From contig JBGUPU010000026.1 in assembly GCA_045130475.1 (NCBI GenBank), positions 1-64,000 on the forward strand: a DNA stretch of 64,000 bases, given 5' to 3'. Every line of letters starts with the position of its first letter. Positions within the stretch are counted from its first letter, which is position 1. Source of the stretch: CAG-791 sp045130475. Lineage in GTDB: Bacteria > Bacillota > Clostridia > Lachnospirales > Lachnospiraceae. Below, one piece after another: positions 8,989-17,633 of this stretch. Below the pieces are notes generated by a model. That model ran no database searches and was not told the DNA's origin. It saw nothing but the letters and a program-made list of their open reading frames with translations. A program made the position numbers and the translations under genes.

Positions 8989-10125
8989 TCAGCCTTCTCC
9001 CTCGTGCATCTTGTCAATGGCTTCTTTTTTGAAGGCGGAGAATCTTCCCTGGTCCAGGGCACTGCGGATATCCGCCATCAGATGATTGTAATAATAAAGG
9101 TTGTGGATGACGCCCATTCGAAGGCCCAGTGCTTCCTGGGCTTTATACAAGTGGCGGAGGTAAGCGCGGGAATACCCTCCCCGGCAAACAGGACATCCGC
9201 AGTCCTCCTCAATGGGACGGGGGTCTTCGGCGTAGCGCGCACTCTTTATGTGAACGGTCCCCTTTTTTGTATACAGGTTCCCGTGTCTGCCGTTACGGCT
9301 GGGATAAACACAGTCAAAGAAATCAATTCCGCGTGCAACGCCCTCAATAATGTTTTCAGGGGTTCCGACACCCATCAGATAGGTCGGCTTGTCAACGGGA
9401 AGGTGGGGAACAGTCTGATCCAGAATGGCATACATCTGCGCGTGGGTCTCACCCACGGCAAGGCCTCCGACGGCATAGCCGTCCAGCTCCATTTCAGAGA
9501 TCCGCTTGGCGTGATCGATGCGGATGTCAGGAATAATGGCGCCCTGGTTGATACCAAACAGCAGCTGATGTGGATTGACAGTTGTCTCGAGCTGATTGAG
9601 CCTGTGCATCTCAGCCTTGCAGCGGGCCAGCCACCGGGTCGTCCTGTCCACGGACCGCGTGACATATTCCCGGTCAGCCAGCGCGGAGGGACATTCATCG
9701 AAGGCCATGGCGATCGTGGATCCGAGATGGGACTGGATCTGCATGCTCTCCTCAGGTCCCATGAAGATCTTGTGTCCATCAATATGGGAGCGGAAGGTAA
9801 CACCCTCCTCTTTGATGCTGCGCAGGTCCGATAAGGAAAAAACCTGAAAACCGCCGGAGTCGGTCAGAATAGGCCGGTCCCAGCACATAAATTTGTGCAG
9901 TCCTCCCATGCGGTGTACCAGTGCGTCTCCGGGACGGACATGGAGGTGGTAGGTGTTGCAGAGAGCCACCTGGGTGTCGATCGTTCGAAGATCGTCCGCG
10001 GAAAGACCGCCTTTGATGGCGCCGGCCGTCGCCACATTCATAAAGACCGGCGTCTCGATGACACCGTGTACCGTTGTCATACGTGCTCTTTTAGCACGTC
10101 CTTCCTGCTTGATCAGTTCATACAT
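8989..10125 (-). CDS. tgt: tRNA-guanine transglycosylase
   Basis: Exchanges guanine-34 for a queuine precursor in tRNAs with GUN anticodons. The 378-residue protein carries the substrate aspartate in LTDSGGFQVFSL (near 90), GINQGA near 217, the nucleophile region FDCVYPSRNGRHGN (near 277), and the zinc motif CGCPVCRGG (near 317) with a downstream histidine in VIHN. Length and motif order match bacterial Tgt. A GGAGG lies 12 bases before the ATG. It is followed by yajC. Confidence 0.96.
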   Translation of the reverse strand: MYELIKQEGRAKRARMTTVHGVIETPVFMNVATAGAIKGGLSADDLRTIDTQVALCNTYHLHVRPGDALVHRMGGLHKFMCWDRPILTDSGGFQVFSLSDLRSIKEEGVTFRSHIDGHKIFMGPEESMQIQSHLGSTIAMAFDECPSALADREYVTRSVDRTTRWLARCKAEMHRLNQLETTVNPHQLLFGINQGAIIPDIRIDHAKRISEMELDGYAVGGLAVGETHAQMYAILDQTVPHLPVDKPTYLMGVGTPENIIEGVARGIDFFDCVYPSRNGRHGNLYTKKGTVHIKSARYAEDPRPIEEDCGCPVCRGGYSRAYLRHLYKAQEALGLRMGVIHNLYYYNHLMADIRSALDQGRFSAFKKEAIDKMHEGEG

Positions 10126-10202
10126 GTTTCTGTTGATAACCTCCGTATAGAGATTTTTTAAAAAATCATTATTGTCTGCAATCCCATTATCCTGACATGG
10201 AA

Positions 10203-10237
10203 AGGCAGGAGAAATCAGTCACTGATCTCTCCTGCCT
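10203..10237 (-). terminator. Probable terminator after the lactonase-fold gene
   Basis: A hairpin with AGGCAGGAG pairing with CTCCTGCCT, extended by ATCAGT/ACTGAT, in the spacer between the lactonase gene and tgt. The tract after it on the minus strand (TTTCC) is poor, so termination is likely but not certain. The remaining spacer, 10238-10318, holds only a 22-codon open frame. Confidence 0.55.
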
Positions 10238-10318
10238 GCTGATGATTTCACCTATTTGCTCATCGAAGCAGAACCACGGGATACTGCCGCATCGAATGAA
10301 GCGGCTGTTTCAACCATT

Positions 10319-11437
10319 TTAAAGCTGGTCCGGAAGCAGCTTATGGAAGATAATGCAGTTTGGCTTATCCACCTGGATTTCCTTCGCGGACATGATAAGA
10401 GTCTTCTTCTTAATGTCCACCTTGAAGAAAGTCATGGTATCCGACTCATGGTTCAGGCTGACCAGGTGCTTGTCATCCGGGAACAGAGCTGCATCTTTGG
10501 GATACTCGCCGCTGATGGGAAGGCAGAGGACTTTTTCCAGGTAGCCGTTGTCCTGATCAATCTTGAAGATGACAACGGAATTATCACCTGCATTCGAGCT
10601 TACCAGATATTTGAAATCCGAGGAGAAATTCAGAGCACTGGCAGCGGAACCGGTCGCATGATAGTCGTTTAATGTGGGCACTGTCTGAATCTTCTCAAAA
10701 TCCGGAACACCGTCGATCTCCTGATAGAAATAGACATCGATCAGGTTCTTGAGCTCATGGACGACATAGAGATAATGGCCGTCACTGGAGAACTTCAGAT
10801 GACGGGGTGCCGATTCCAGTTCGGAATGAAGGACCGCACACTGCTTGATCTTACCTGTCACGTCATTGAAGGAGTAGACATTGACATGGTCCATTCCCAG
10901 ATCCGCGACGCACAGATATTTATTGTCGCGTGTCATCTTCACACACTGTACATGCGGGCGGAAATTGCGTTCAGCAATACTTCCAAGGCCTTTGAGGAAA
11001 AGTTCATCCGTGATCTCCCCTACGCTTCCGTCCTCTCCCAGACGCAGTACAGTAATCTTTCCGTCGTGATAGCTGCAGACGAAAAGAAACTCATCGTTGT
11101 AGTCCGTGGAAAGATGCGATCCACGCATGCCGTTGATGGATCCCCGGTTGATCTTCTCAAGATTACCGCCTTTAACGATCCTGAAGGCCTCAACGCCGAA
11201 GTCCGTGATGGAATACAGAAAGCGCCCGTTGTGGGAAATGGTCACATAAGAAGAATTGGTAATGGAAATCTCACTCTTCTCGCTCAGTGTCCCCTCCTCA
11301 ACATTGACATCATACACGCGGATGCCGACCTTTTTCTTTCCGGCTCTGGTGTAGGAAGAAACATAAGCAACAAATTTGTCTCCCGGTACGTACCCGTATC
11401 TTGACAGGTCCAGCTCCTGATCATATACTTCTGCCAT
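10319..11437 (-). CDS. Lactonase-family seven-bladed beta-propeller protein (6-phosphogluconolactonase-like)
   Basis: A 372-residue soluble protein of the lactonase/YncE-like beta-propeller family. Repeating blade motifs are visible, such as YVTISHNGRFLYSI, FRPHVQCVKMTRDNKYLCVADLGMDHV, APRHLKFSSDGHYLYVVHE and SSDFKYLVSSNAGDNSV. The family includes E. coli Pgl, which hydrolyses 6-phosphogluconolactone, but many members have unknown substrates and no pentose-phosphate gene is adjacent. No signal peptide is present, so it is cytoplasmic. GAAAGGA precedes the ATG, and its own promoter candidate lies at 11543-11571, so it is probably a single-gene unit. Confidence 0.8.
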   Translation of the reverse strand: MAEVYDQELDLSRYGYVPGDKFVAYVSSYTRAGKKKVGIRVYDVNVEEGTLSEKSEISITNSSYVTISHNGRFLYSITDFGVEAFRIVKGGNLEKINRGSINGMRGSHLSTDYNDEFLFVCSYHDGKITVLRLGEDGSVGEITDELFLKGLGSIAERNFRPHVQCVKMTRDNKYLCVADLGMDHVNVYSFNDVTGKIKQCAVLHSELESAPRHLKFSSDGHYLYVVHELKNLIDVYFYQEIDGVPDFEKIQTVPTLNDYHATGSAASALNFSSDFKYLVSSNAGDNSVVIFKIDQDNGYLEKVLCLPISGEYPKDAALFPDDKHLVSLNHESDTMTFFKVDIKKKTLIMSAKEIQVDKPNCIIFHKLLPDQL

Positions 11438-11542
11438 TTAGCACGTCCTTTCCACAGCCTACCGGCTATTGAACCTTCTGCGTAACAAATGTCTAAGCAA
11501 AGAGGATCCGTCAGGCTGAATATGCCTGCAACTTTTCCTCCG

Positions 11543-11571
11543 TTTATACTTTATCACAAATCCTCCGTAAA
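11543..11571 (-). promoter_or_regulatory. Candidate sigma-A promoter for the lactonase-fold gene
   Basis: On the minus strand TTTACG (11566-11571), a 17-base spacer and TATAAA (11543-11548), about 100 bp before the start codon. The rest of 11438-11635 shows no gene. Confidence 0.5.
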
Positions 11572-11635
11572 TGGTATGAAAAATCGGATTCAATGCGCGG
11601 AAATATGCCGGGAATGCAAATTCTGCCCTAAGCGG

Positions 11636-12556
11636 TCAGCCCAATGACTCGAGATAATCCTGCAGATCGAAACGAGGATCGGGATCGGCGCGGAAAATAG
11701 TCCCGTGATTGCGTCCCTGGATAACCTCGTGGATGACATTCATATGTCTGCTGTTGACAATTACCATGTCACAGCCGCTCTTGGTCGCGATCATGCCCGC
11801 CTGGAGTTTGGTGCTCATGCCTCCTGTACCGCTCTCGCTCCCTGTTGTTCCTTTTGCCATTTTCATCAGATTTTCATCGAGATGGGGGACATATTCGATA
11901 TATTCCGCGTCGGGATTTACGCGGGGGTCATCGGTATAGAGTCCGTCCACGTCGGACAGAAGAATGAGAAGGTCCGCATGCATAAGTGAAGCGACTATAG
12001 CGGAGAGGTTGTCATTATCACCTACGGAGTACTCGTATGTGGCGACAGAGTCGTTCTCATTGACGATGGGAATACAGTTGAATTTGAGCAGCTCGTTAAA
12101 AGTATTATAGAGATTGTATTTGCTCAGGTTTTCCATGATGGCATTTTTGTCCATCAGGATCTGGGCGGAGATCTGGTTATAATCCGTGAAAAAACGCTGA
12201 TAGATCATCATCAGGCGCGCCTGTCCGATTGCGGCGCATGCCTGTTTGACTGTGATCTTGCTGTCCTCCGAAAGATTCTTCCCGGAATCTGTACGCCGGA
12301 TCACTTCACGTCCCACCGCGGTGGCGCCGGAACTGACCAGGATCACATCCTTTCCGCGGTTTTTCAAGTCGCTCAGTTCACGCACCAGAACATCGATCTT
12401 GTGATAATCGAGACGATGTGTGGAACTGTGCAGAAGCGAGGAGGATCCGACCTTGACGACGATCCTCTGACGGTTCTTCAGCTGCTGTCTGTAGGACATA
12501 TTCTCATCGAGAACAGATTCCAGGTTTTCGTGATTCTGCTCTGTCTTCTCGTTCAT
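11636..12556 (-). CDS. proB: Glutamate 5-kinase
   Basis: First enzyme of proline synthesis, phosphorylating glutamate. The 306-residue protein is an amino-acid kinase domain only: KVGSSSLL near 35, SSGATAVGRE near 73, NENDSV, DVDGLYTDDPR near 205 and GTGGMSTKLQAG near 238. It lacks the C-terminal PUA domain that makes the E. coli enzyme 367 residues long. An extra stretch of about 20 residues precedes MSYRQQL, so a later start is possible. Its start codon overlaps the stop of the upstream FAD-protein gene by one base (TAATG), implying translational coupling. No proA follows it. Confidence 0.93.
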   Translation of the reverse strand: MNEKTEQNHENLESVLDENMSYRQQLKNRQRIVVKVGSSSLLHSSTHRLDYHKIDVLVRELSDLKNRGKDVILVSSGATAVGREVIRRTDSGKNLSEDSKITVKQACAAIGQARLMMIYQRFFTDYNQISAQILMDKNAIMENLSKYNLYNTFNELLKFNCIPIVNENDSVATYEYSVGDNDNLSAIVASLMHADLLILLSDVDGLYTDDPRVNPDAEYIEYVPHLDENLMKMAKGTTGSESGTGGMSTKLQAGMIATKSGCDMVIVNSRHMNVIHEVIQGRNHGTIFRADPDPRFDLQDYLESLG

Positions 12557-14388
12557 TACATTTTCTCCTTTTCCGTCAATGCCGCCCGAAAGAGCAATTC
12601 TTCGTCAACCGGGGCATATTTATGTGCAATTGCCTCTGCAATCCTGATCCCATCCATAGCTGCAGACATGATCCCGCCGGCATAGCCGGCGCCTTCTCCA
12701 CAGGGGTAGAGTCCCGCGGCGCCGATCGATTGGAAGGTCTTGCCGCGGGGGATCCTGACCGGTGACGAAGTACGGCTCTCAATACCTGCCACAACCGCAT
12801 CCTCGCCGTCAAATCCTTCAATCCTGCGGCCGAACTGGTCCATTCCCTCTATAAAATCCAATGTCAGCGCAGGCGGGAGGAGGGTGTGGAGGGGTGCCTT
12901 GCGGCAGGCGCCCTTGACTGCCTGAGAAATGAAACGCTCTTCTGCAGGGAAGGTATCCTCACAGCACTTCTTCTTTCCCTCTGCCGGATCATCTGCAGTA
13001 TCTGTTTTTTTCTGTTCTTCAAGACAGCATTTGCGCAGGTTACGGTATTGCTGGATCGGGACCGCGCCCTTGCCCATCTCCCAGGCTCTCTCTTCCAGAG
13101 AACGCTGAAATGCCATACCCGCCAGGACATGGCTGCTGCCGAAATCTTCCTGTCCGACCGTGATGACGATGGCGCTGTTGGCCCAGCCGCTGTCCCGTCC
13201 CTCGTCACTCATGCCGTTGACACACAAACGGCCCTGCTCTGAAGAAGCGTTGACGATATAGCCTCCGGGACACATGCAGAAGGAATAGACTCCCCGTCCC
13301 GAAGAAGCCCGCGCCGTCAGTTTATAGGGCGAAGCGGACAGACGCATGCTTTGCATCCGGTCCGGATCGCAGAGACCGTACTGGCTCTGATCAATGAGTT
13401 TCTGCGGATGTGCGACGCGGAATCCCACGGCAAATTGTTTCTGCTCCATCGGTATATTTTCCCGGAACAGTTCTTCGATCGTATCTCTGGCACTGTGGCC
13501 GACTGCAAATACGACTGTCTCTGCCGGTATCCATTCTTCCTGTCCGTAGGATTGTCCGCCTGGGGAGGAAGATTTTTTTTCTGCAAAAATAACAGGGCGC
13601 ACGTGCAGACCGGTCAGTCTGCGCCCGGGTCGGAACTCTTCTTCTGTCCCTGCCTCAGCCGGGATCTCTTCATAGGTGAATCCGGTACAGACACTTCCGA
13701 ACCGCACCTCTCCGCCTGCCTCTTCGATGCGTCTGCGGATCCGGGGAATGACCTCTCTAAGACGGTCCGTCCCTATATGGGGCTTTCCCTCGTAGAGGAT
13801 GGATTCAGGTGCCCCCGCCTCAACAAAAATACGAAGTACCTGGGACGACCGGCCGGTCCGGTCGTTGACCTGTGTATTCAGTTTGCCGTCGGAAAAAGTC
13901 CCTGCACCACCTTCACCGAACTGTACATTGGAGGCAGGATCCAGCACGCCGGTCTTCCAGAATTGCTCGACATCCTGCGTGCGCTCTTCCATTGGCCTTC
14001 CGCGTTCAATGAGAAGGGGTCTGTAACCGTGCTGTGCAAGAAAGAGAGCGCAGAAAAGACCGGCAGGTCCAGCGCCGATCACGACAGGACGATGGGAAAG
14101 CTTTTCCATGCCGTCTGCGGCAAACCGGTAATTATCTTCCGGCGCAGGCATCAGATTCCTGTTTTTCAGACGCCGCAGAAGAGCCGATTCCCCTTTGAGA
14201 CCGAGCCCGGTATCCACATCCACGGTATAGGTATCAAAAAGCTGCGGCTTTTTGCGTGCGTCGACAGAATGGCGCACGATCGTATAGGGAAGGGTGCGTC
14301 CCTCCATACGGAGAGTCCTGCTTATTTTGTTTTCCAAAGCTCCTGCGGCGTAACCGCAGGGAAGCCGGAGCTGCGTTATCCTGATCAT
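12556..14388 (-). CDS. NAD(P)/FAD-dependent dehydrogenase (COG2509 family)
   Basis: A 610-residue flavoprotein. The FAD-binding VIGAGPAGLFCALFLA lies near residue 100, followed by the family block SNVQFGEGGAGTFSDGKLNT near 165 and a C-terminal PCGEGAGYAGGIMSAAMDG near 575. These are features of the widespread, functionally uncharacterised COG2509 flavoproteins. The start gives MIRITQLRLPCG, typical of the N-terminal domain. It is translationally coupled to proB downstream and lies 3 bp after the next flavoprotein gene, so three genes probably form one transcript. Residues 480-515 are a charged, low-similarity insert. The reaction is unknown. Confidence 0.85.
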   Translation of the reverse strand: MIRITQLRLPCGYAAGALENKISRTLRMEGRTLPYTIVRHSVDARKKPQLFDTYTVDVDTGLGLKGESALLRRLKNRNLMPAPEDNYRFAADGMEKLSHRPVVIGAGPAGLFCALFLAQHGYRPLLIERGRPMEERTQDVEQFWKTGVLDPASNVQFGEGGAGTFSDGKLNTQVNDRTGRSSQVLRIFVEAGAPESILYEGKPHIGTDRLREVIPRIRRRIEEAGGEVRFGSVCTGFTYEEIPAEAGTEEEFRPGRRLTGLHVRPVIFAEKKSSSPGGQSYGQEEWIPAETVVFAVGHSARDTIEELFRENIPMEQKQFAVGFRVAHPQKLIDQSQYGLCDPDRMQSMRLSASPYKLTARASSGRGVYSFCMCPGGYIVNASSEQGRLCVNGMSDEGRDSGWANSAIVITVGQEDFGSSHVLAGMAFQRSLEERAWEMGKGAVPIQQYRNLRKCCLEEQKKTDTADDPAEGKKKCCEDTFPAEERFISQAVKGACRKAPLHTLLPPALTLDFIEGMDQFGRRIEGFDGEDAVVAGIESRTSSPVRIPRGKTFQSIGAAGLYPCGEGAGYAGGIMSAAMDGIRIAEAIAHKYAPVDEELLFRAALTEKEKM

Positions 14389-14391
14389 AAA

Positions 14392-15765
14392 TCAATAAAT
14401 ATTATTGCAATTTAAATACTGTGCAGCAGACCGGCCGGCGAGCATGCCGCTGGTCATGGCCCACTGAAGGTTGTATCCGCCGCAGCGCCCGTCTACATCC
14501 AGCAGTTCTCCTGCCAGAAACAGGCCTGCGCATTTTACGGACGCAAAGTTGCCGTCAACTTCAGAAAGAGGAATACCGCCCCTGGTGACCTGTGCGTGGT
14601 CAAAACCGCCCGTGGCAGTCACTTCCAGTTCCAGAGCACGGAAGGAAAGCAGGATCTGCCGCAGCTCTTCGTCAGTGAGGCGTTTGGCCTTCATCTCTGC
14701 CTGAAGTCCCGCCCGGGCAAGAATCATGTCGATCACTTTCCGGTGGGCAAGTCCCAGCAGAAAATCCCCCAGCATCTGGCCGCGGTCCTGAGCAAGTCGT
14801 TCCTCTATCTCCTCATCATAGTCCTGCTGAGTATATTCCGGCAGAAAATCAACAAGGACACGGACTTTGTGCGCTTCCCGGAGGCGGCCTGCCGCGATCC
14901 CGCTGATCTGAAATACCGGGATCCCGGAGAGACTTGTCTCCGTAATCTGCAGTTCTCCGTCTTCGCAGATGATTTTTTCCGGATGACTGTCCGTGTCCGG
15001 TCTGTCCTCTTCGTTAAGGAGCGTCACAGAAGCATGACAGCGGACGCCAGCGGCGCGCCGCAGCAAAGGGTCATTGGTCTCCATGCGTGTCAGGGCAGGG
15101 AGCGGACTGATCACACTGTGTGAAAAATTTTCAGCAAATCGATAGCCGTCGCCGCTGCAGCCGAAGGTAGGACCCGCAAGGCCTCCTGTACAGAGGATCA
15201 CTGCGTCACAGTAACAGGAATGAAGGGTCTCCTTTACCTCGTTTTTACCTGCCTGTTTTGCCGTCTTTTTGCCGTGTCCCTTAACTTTTGTCTTTTCTTT
15301 TTCTGAAAGGAGAAAACGGATGCAGAAACCATCCGGCGTCTTCTTAATCTGCCGGACATCACAGTCTGTGCAGACATGCACTTTTTCCTGACGCAGGCAC
15401 TTTTCCAAAGCTCTTGCAACTGTCTCTGCCTGATCCGTGCGGGGATAGACATATCCGCTGCGGTCATGGACCGGTACACCTGCATCCTTAAAAAAGCGGA
15501 TCAGATCCTTCTGAGAAAATTCTTCAATAAAAGAAAGAATACGAGTGACCTCACTGCGGCTGTCATGTGTATGATAACAGGACCCGTCCAGATAGAGGTT
15601 GGTCAGATTGCATCTGCCGTTGCCGGTCGCATAGATCTTCTTGGCAATTTTCTCATTTTTATCAAATAAGGTGACGCTGCATCCTGCGTGGGCTGCCGCG
15701 ATCGCCGCAATGCAGCCGGATGCCCCTGCTCCGATCACCGCAATCCTGCCGACAGTATTTTCCAT
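14392..15765 (-). CDS. NAD(P)/FAD-dependent oxidoreductase (HI0933/BaiN-like)
   Basis: A 457-residue flavoprotein of the HI0933/YhiN family, to which BaiN also belongs. The N-terminal IAVIGAGASGCIAAIAAAHAG binds FAD, followed by the family signature KIYATGNGRCNLTN near residue 43. The C-terminal EVTATGGFDHAQVTRGGI, then GLFLAGELLDVDGRCGGYNLQWA, are also diagnostic. A basic insert around residues 160-180 is unusual. An AGGAG precedes the ATG. Substrate is unknown; BaiN-type bile-acid activity should not be assumed from family membership alone. It is the first gene of the flavoprotein-flavoprotein-proB run. Confidence 0.85.
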   Translation of the reverse strand: MENTVGRIAVIGAGASGCIAAIAAAHAGCSVTLFDKNEKIAKKIYATGNGRCNLTNLYLDGSCYHTHDSRSEVTRILSFIEEFSQKDLIRFFKDAGVPVHDRSGYVYPRTDQAETVARALEKCLRQEKVHVCTDCDVRQIKKTPDGFCIRFLLSEKEKTKVKGHGKKTAKQAGKNEVKETLHSCYCDAVILCTGGLAGPTFGCSGDGYRFAENFSHSVISPLPALTRMETNDPLLRRAAGVRCHASVTLLNEEDRPDTDSHPEKIICEDGELQITETSLSGIPVFQISGIAAGRLREAHKVRVLVDFLPEYTQQDYDEEIEERLAQDRGQMLGDFLLGLAHRKVIDMILARAGLQAEMKAKRLTDEELRQILLSFRALELEVTATGGFDHAQVTRGGIPLSEVDGNFASVKCAGLFLAGELLDVDGRCGGYNLQWAMTSGMLAGRSAAQYLNCNNIY

Positions 15766-15820
15766 CCTTGTTCTCCTGTCTTCCTATCCGGAAGGAAGTC
15801 TTCAAAGCGGCTGCAGTCTG

Positions 15821-16435
15821 TCAGGAACGGGTTATGCCCATGCTCTGAAGGACCGCCTCCTGTTTCTCTTCCATGCGCTCACTCTCATCGGGTGTCATGT
15901 GGTCGTAACCGCAGAGATGGAGCATGCTGTGAGCCACCAGAAAGGCAAATTCCCTGCGGGGGCTGTGTCCGTATTCCTCTGCCTGTTCCCAGACCCGGGA
16001 AGCGTTGATCACGATATCTCCCAGCTGCAGAAGGCCTGTATCCGGATCTATGTAATCCATCTCATTCACTTCAACTGCGGAAAAATCCGACTCAGACTCA
16101 AATGGAACAGCCGGGAAAGAAAGGACATCCGTGGTCCTGTCTATGCCGCGGTATTCCAGATTCATGCGGTGCACTTCCTCTTCGTCCGTGACCAGCAGAT
16201 AGACACCGGCGTCATAGGGGCAGTTCTCCGCTTTCAGGACTGCCTCGCACACCTGCATTGCCACTTGCTCCGCATTAAAGTCAAATCTGCGGCCATCGGG
16301 ACCTTCCGTGAGGATTTCCGCCTCCAGTTCAAAAACCGGATCCGCATCAGGGCTGTTCAGACCGGCCTCTTCCGCTGTAAAAGTATCATTCATCATATTT
16401 GTGTCCAATATTTTTATTTCGTTTGTAGCGGTCAT
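15821..16435 (-). CDS. ybeY: Endoribonuclease YbeY (16S rRNA maturation)
   Basis: Metal-dependent RNase needed for 16S rRNA 3'-end processing and ribosome quality control. The zinc motif HSMLHLCGYDHM (HxxxHxxGxDH) lies near the C-terminus, with RGIDRTTDVLSFP and LGDIVI before it. The start is uncertain: ATG at 16435 gives MTATNEIK, while ATGs at 16396 and 16393 give shorter proteins closer to the family's length. All overlap or nearly abut the end of phoH, and none has a strong ribosome site, so coupling to phoH translation is likely. The phoH-ybeY order is the classic one. Confidence 0.93.
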   Translation of the reverse strand: MTATNEIKILDTNMMNDTFTAEEAGLNSPDADPVFELEAEILTEGPDGRRFDFNAEQVAMQVCEAVLKAENCPYDAGVYLLVTDEEEVHRMNLEYRGIDRTTDVLSFPAVPFESESDFSAVEVNEMDYIDPDTGLLQLGDIVINASRVWEQAEEYGHSPRREFAFLVAHSMLHLCGYDHMTPDESERMEEKQEAVLQSMGITRS

Positions 16436-17489
16436 GAGAATCACGCTCACTGCGTCCCTCAAACCTTCCTCTTCTGCCGTCTGCCTCGTTATTACCGCCA
16501 TATCGTTCCTGCTTTTCCTGGCGTTCACGATTCCGTCTTGCAGCCGCCAGTTCGTAGTTTTCATATGCCTTGACGATCTTCTGTACCAGAGGATGACGCA
16601 CGACGTCACGCGCATCAAGAGTGATAAACTTGATGCCGTCGACATGTTTCAATACCTGCATGGCGACATCCAGTCCGGAGCGGCGGTCAGGCGCCAGGTC
16701 TTTCTGCGAGGCATCACCTGTGATCACTGCATGGGAGCCGAAGCCAAACCGGGTCAGGAACATTTTCATCTGTTCCGGTGTAGTATTCTGCGCTTCATCG
16801 AGGATGATATAGGCATTGTCCAGAGTCCGGCCGCGCATATAGGCAAGCGGCGCGACCTCGATCAGCCCCTTTTCCATGTTTGCCTGGAATTTTTCCGCGC
16901 CCATGATCTGATAGAGAGCATCATAGAGCGGGCGCAGATAGGGGTCGACCTTGCTCTGCAGATCACCGGGCAGAAATCCCAGCTTTTCGCCGGCTTCAAT
17001 GGCGGGACGGGTAAGGATAATGCGTTCCACTTCACCGTTCATAAAAGCAGTGATCGCCATGGCCATAGCCAGGAATGTCTTTCCAGTGCCTGCCGGACCG
17101 TTGGCGAAAACGATCAGATTGTCGCGGATCGCATTGATATATTTCTGCTGACCTACGGTCTTGGGACGGACCGGCTTACCGCTCACTGTGTGGCAGATGA
17201 TATCGCCGTCCATCTTCTGCAGCATGCCGGGTTCGGCATCTTCTTTCATATCCAGGGCATAATCCACCTGCTGGGAAGTTACCTCAGAGCCGTGTTCCGA
17301 CAAACCTGCCATGTCCTCCAACAGGACAACAGCTGCCTCTACATTCCTCTCCTCGCCGATCACCTTCATAGACCCGTTGCGGGAAACAATGCTGACCTGC
17401 AGCTCTTTTTCGATTTTTCGAACATGGGAGTCCTGCATACCGAAAATATCTCTTTGGATTTCCGCACTGAAATCCAGCTCTCTTTCCAT
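16386..17489 (-). CDS. phoH: PhoH family ATPase (YbeZ-like)
   Basis: Cytoplasmic RNA-associated ATPase of the PhoH/YbeZ family, usually encoded beside ybeY. The 367-residue protein begins with a KH-like RNA-binding segment (about residues 28-60), then the Walker A box NGPAGTGKT near 135, TRPAIEAGEKLGFLPG near 160, and Walker B DEAQNTTPEQ near 232 with TGDASQKDL. It ends in an unusually long Arg/Asp-rich basic tail (last 45 residues) that may contact RNA. A strong AGGAGG precedes the ATG. The 3' end runs into the start region of ybeY. Confidence 0.94.
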   Translation of the reverse strand: MERELDFSAEIQRDIFGMQDSHVRKIEKELQVSIVSRNGSMKVIGEERNVEAAVVLLEDMAGLSEHGSEVTSQQVDYALDMKEDAEPGMLQKMDGDIICHTVSGKPVRPKTVGQQKYINAIRDNLIVFANGPAGTGKTFLAMAMAITAFMNGEVERIILTRPAIEAGEKLGFLPGDLQSKVDPYLRPLYDALYQIMGAEKFQANMEKGLIEVAPLAYMRGRTLDNAYIILDEAQNTTPEQMKMFLTRFGFGSHAVITGDASQKDLAPDRRSGLDVAMQVLKHVDGIKFITLDARDVVRHPLVQKIVKAYENYELAAARRNRERQEKQERYGGNNEADGRRGRFEGRSERDSHDRYKRNKNIGHKYDE

Positions 17490-17570
17490 ATATTACCTCC
17501 TGCGGAAACTGCTTTGCGGCGATAAAGCCGCTTTTCCTATAATAGTCAAAGCACAGCCGGCATGCAAGCA

Positions 17571-17604
17571 AAAAAACTGCCACCAGACATTTTGGTCTGA
17601 TGGC
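17571..17604 (-). terminator. Rho-independent terminator of the nfnAB transcript
   Basis: A 10-bp stem (GCCATCAGAC with GTCTGGTGGC on the minus strand, one wobble) with a 6-nt loop, followed on the minus strand by TTTTTTT. It lies between the end of nfnB and the start of phoH. Confidence 0.85.
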
Positions 17605-17633
17605 AAAATGCTTTAGTTATTTATTCCCTGCAA

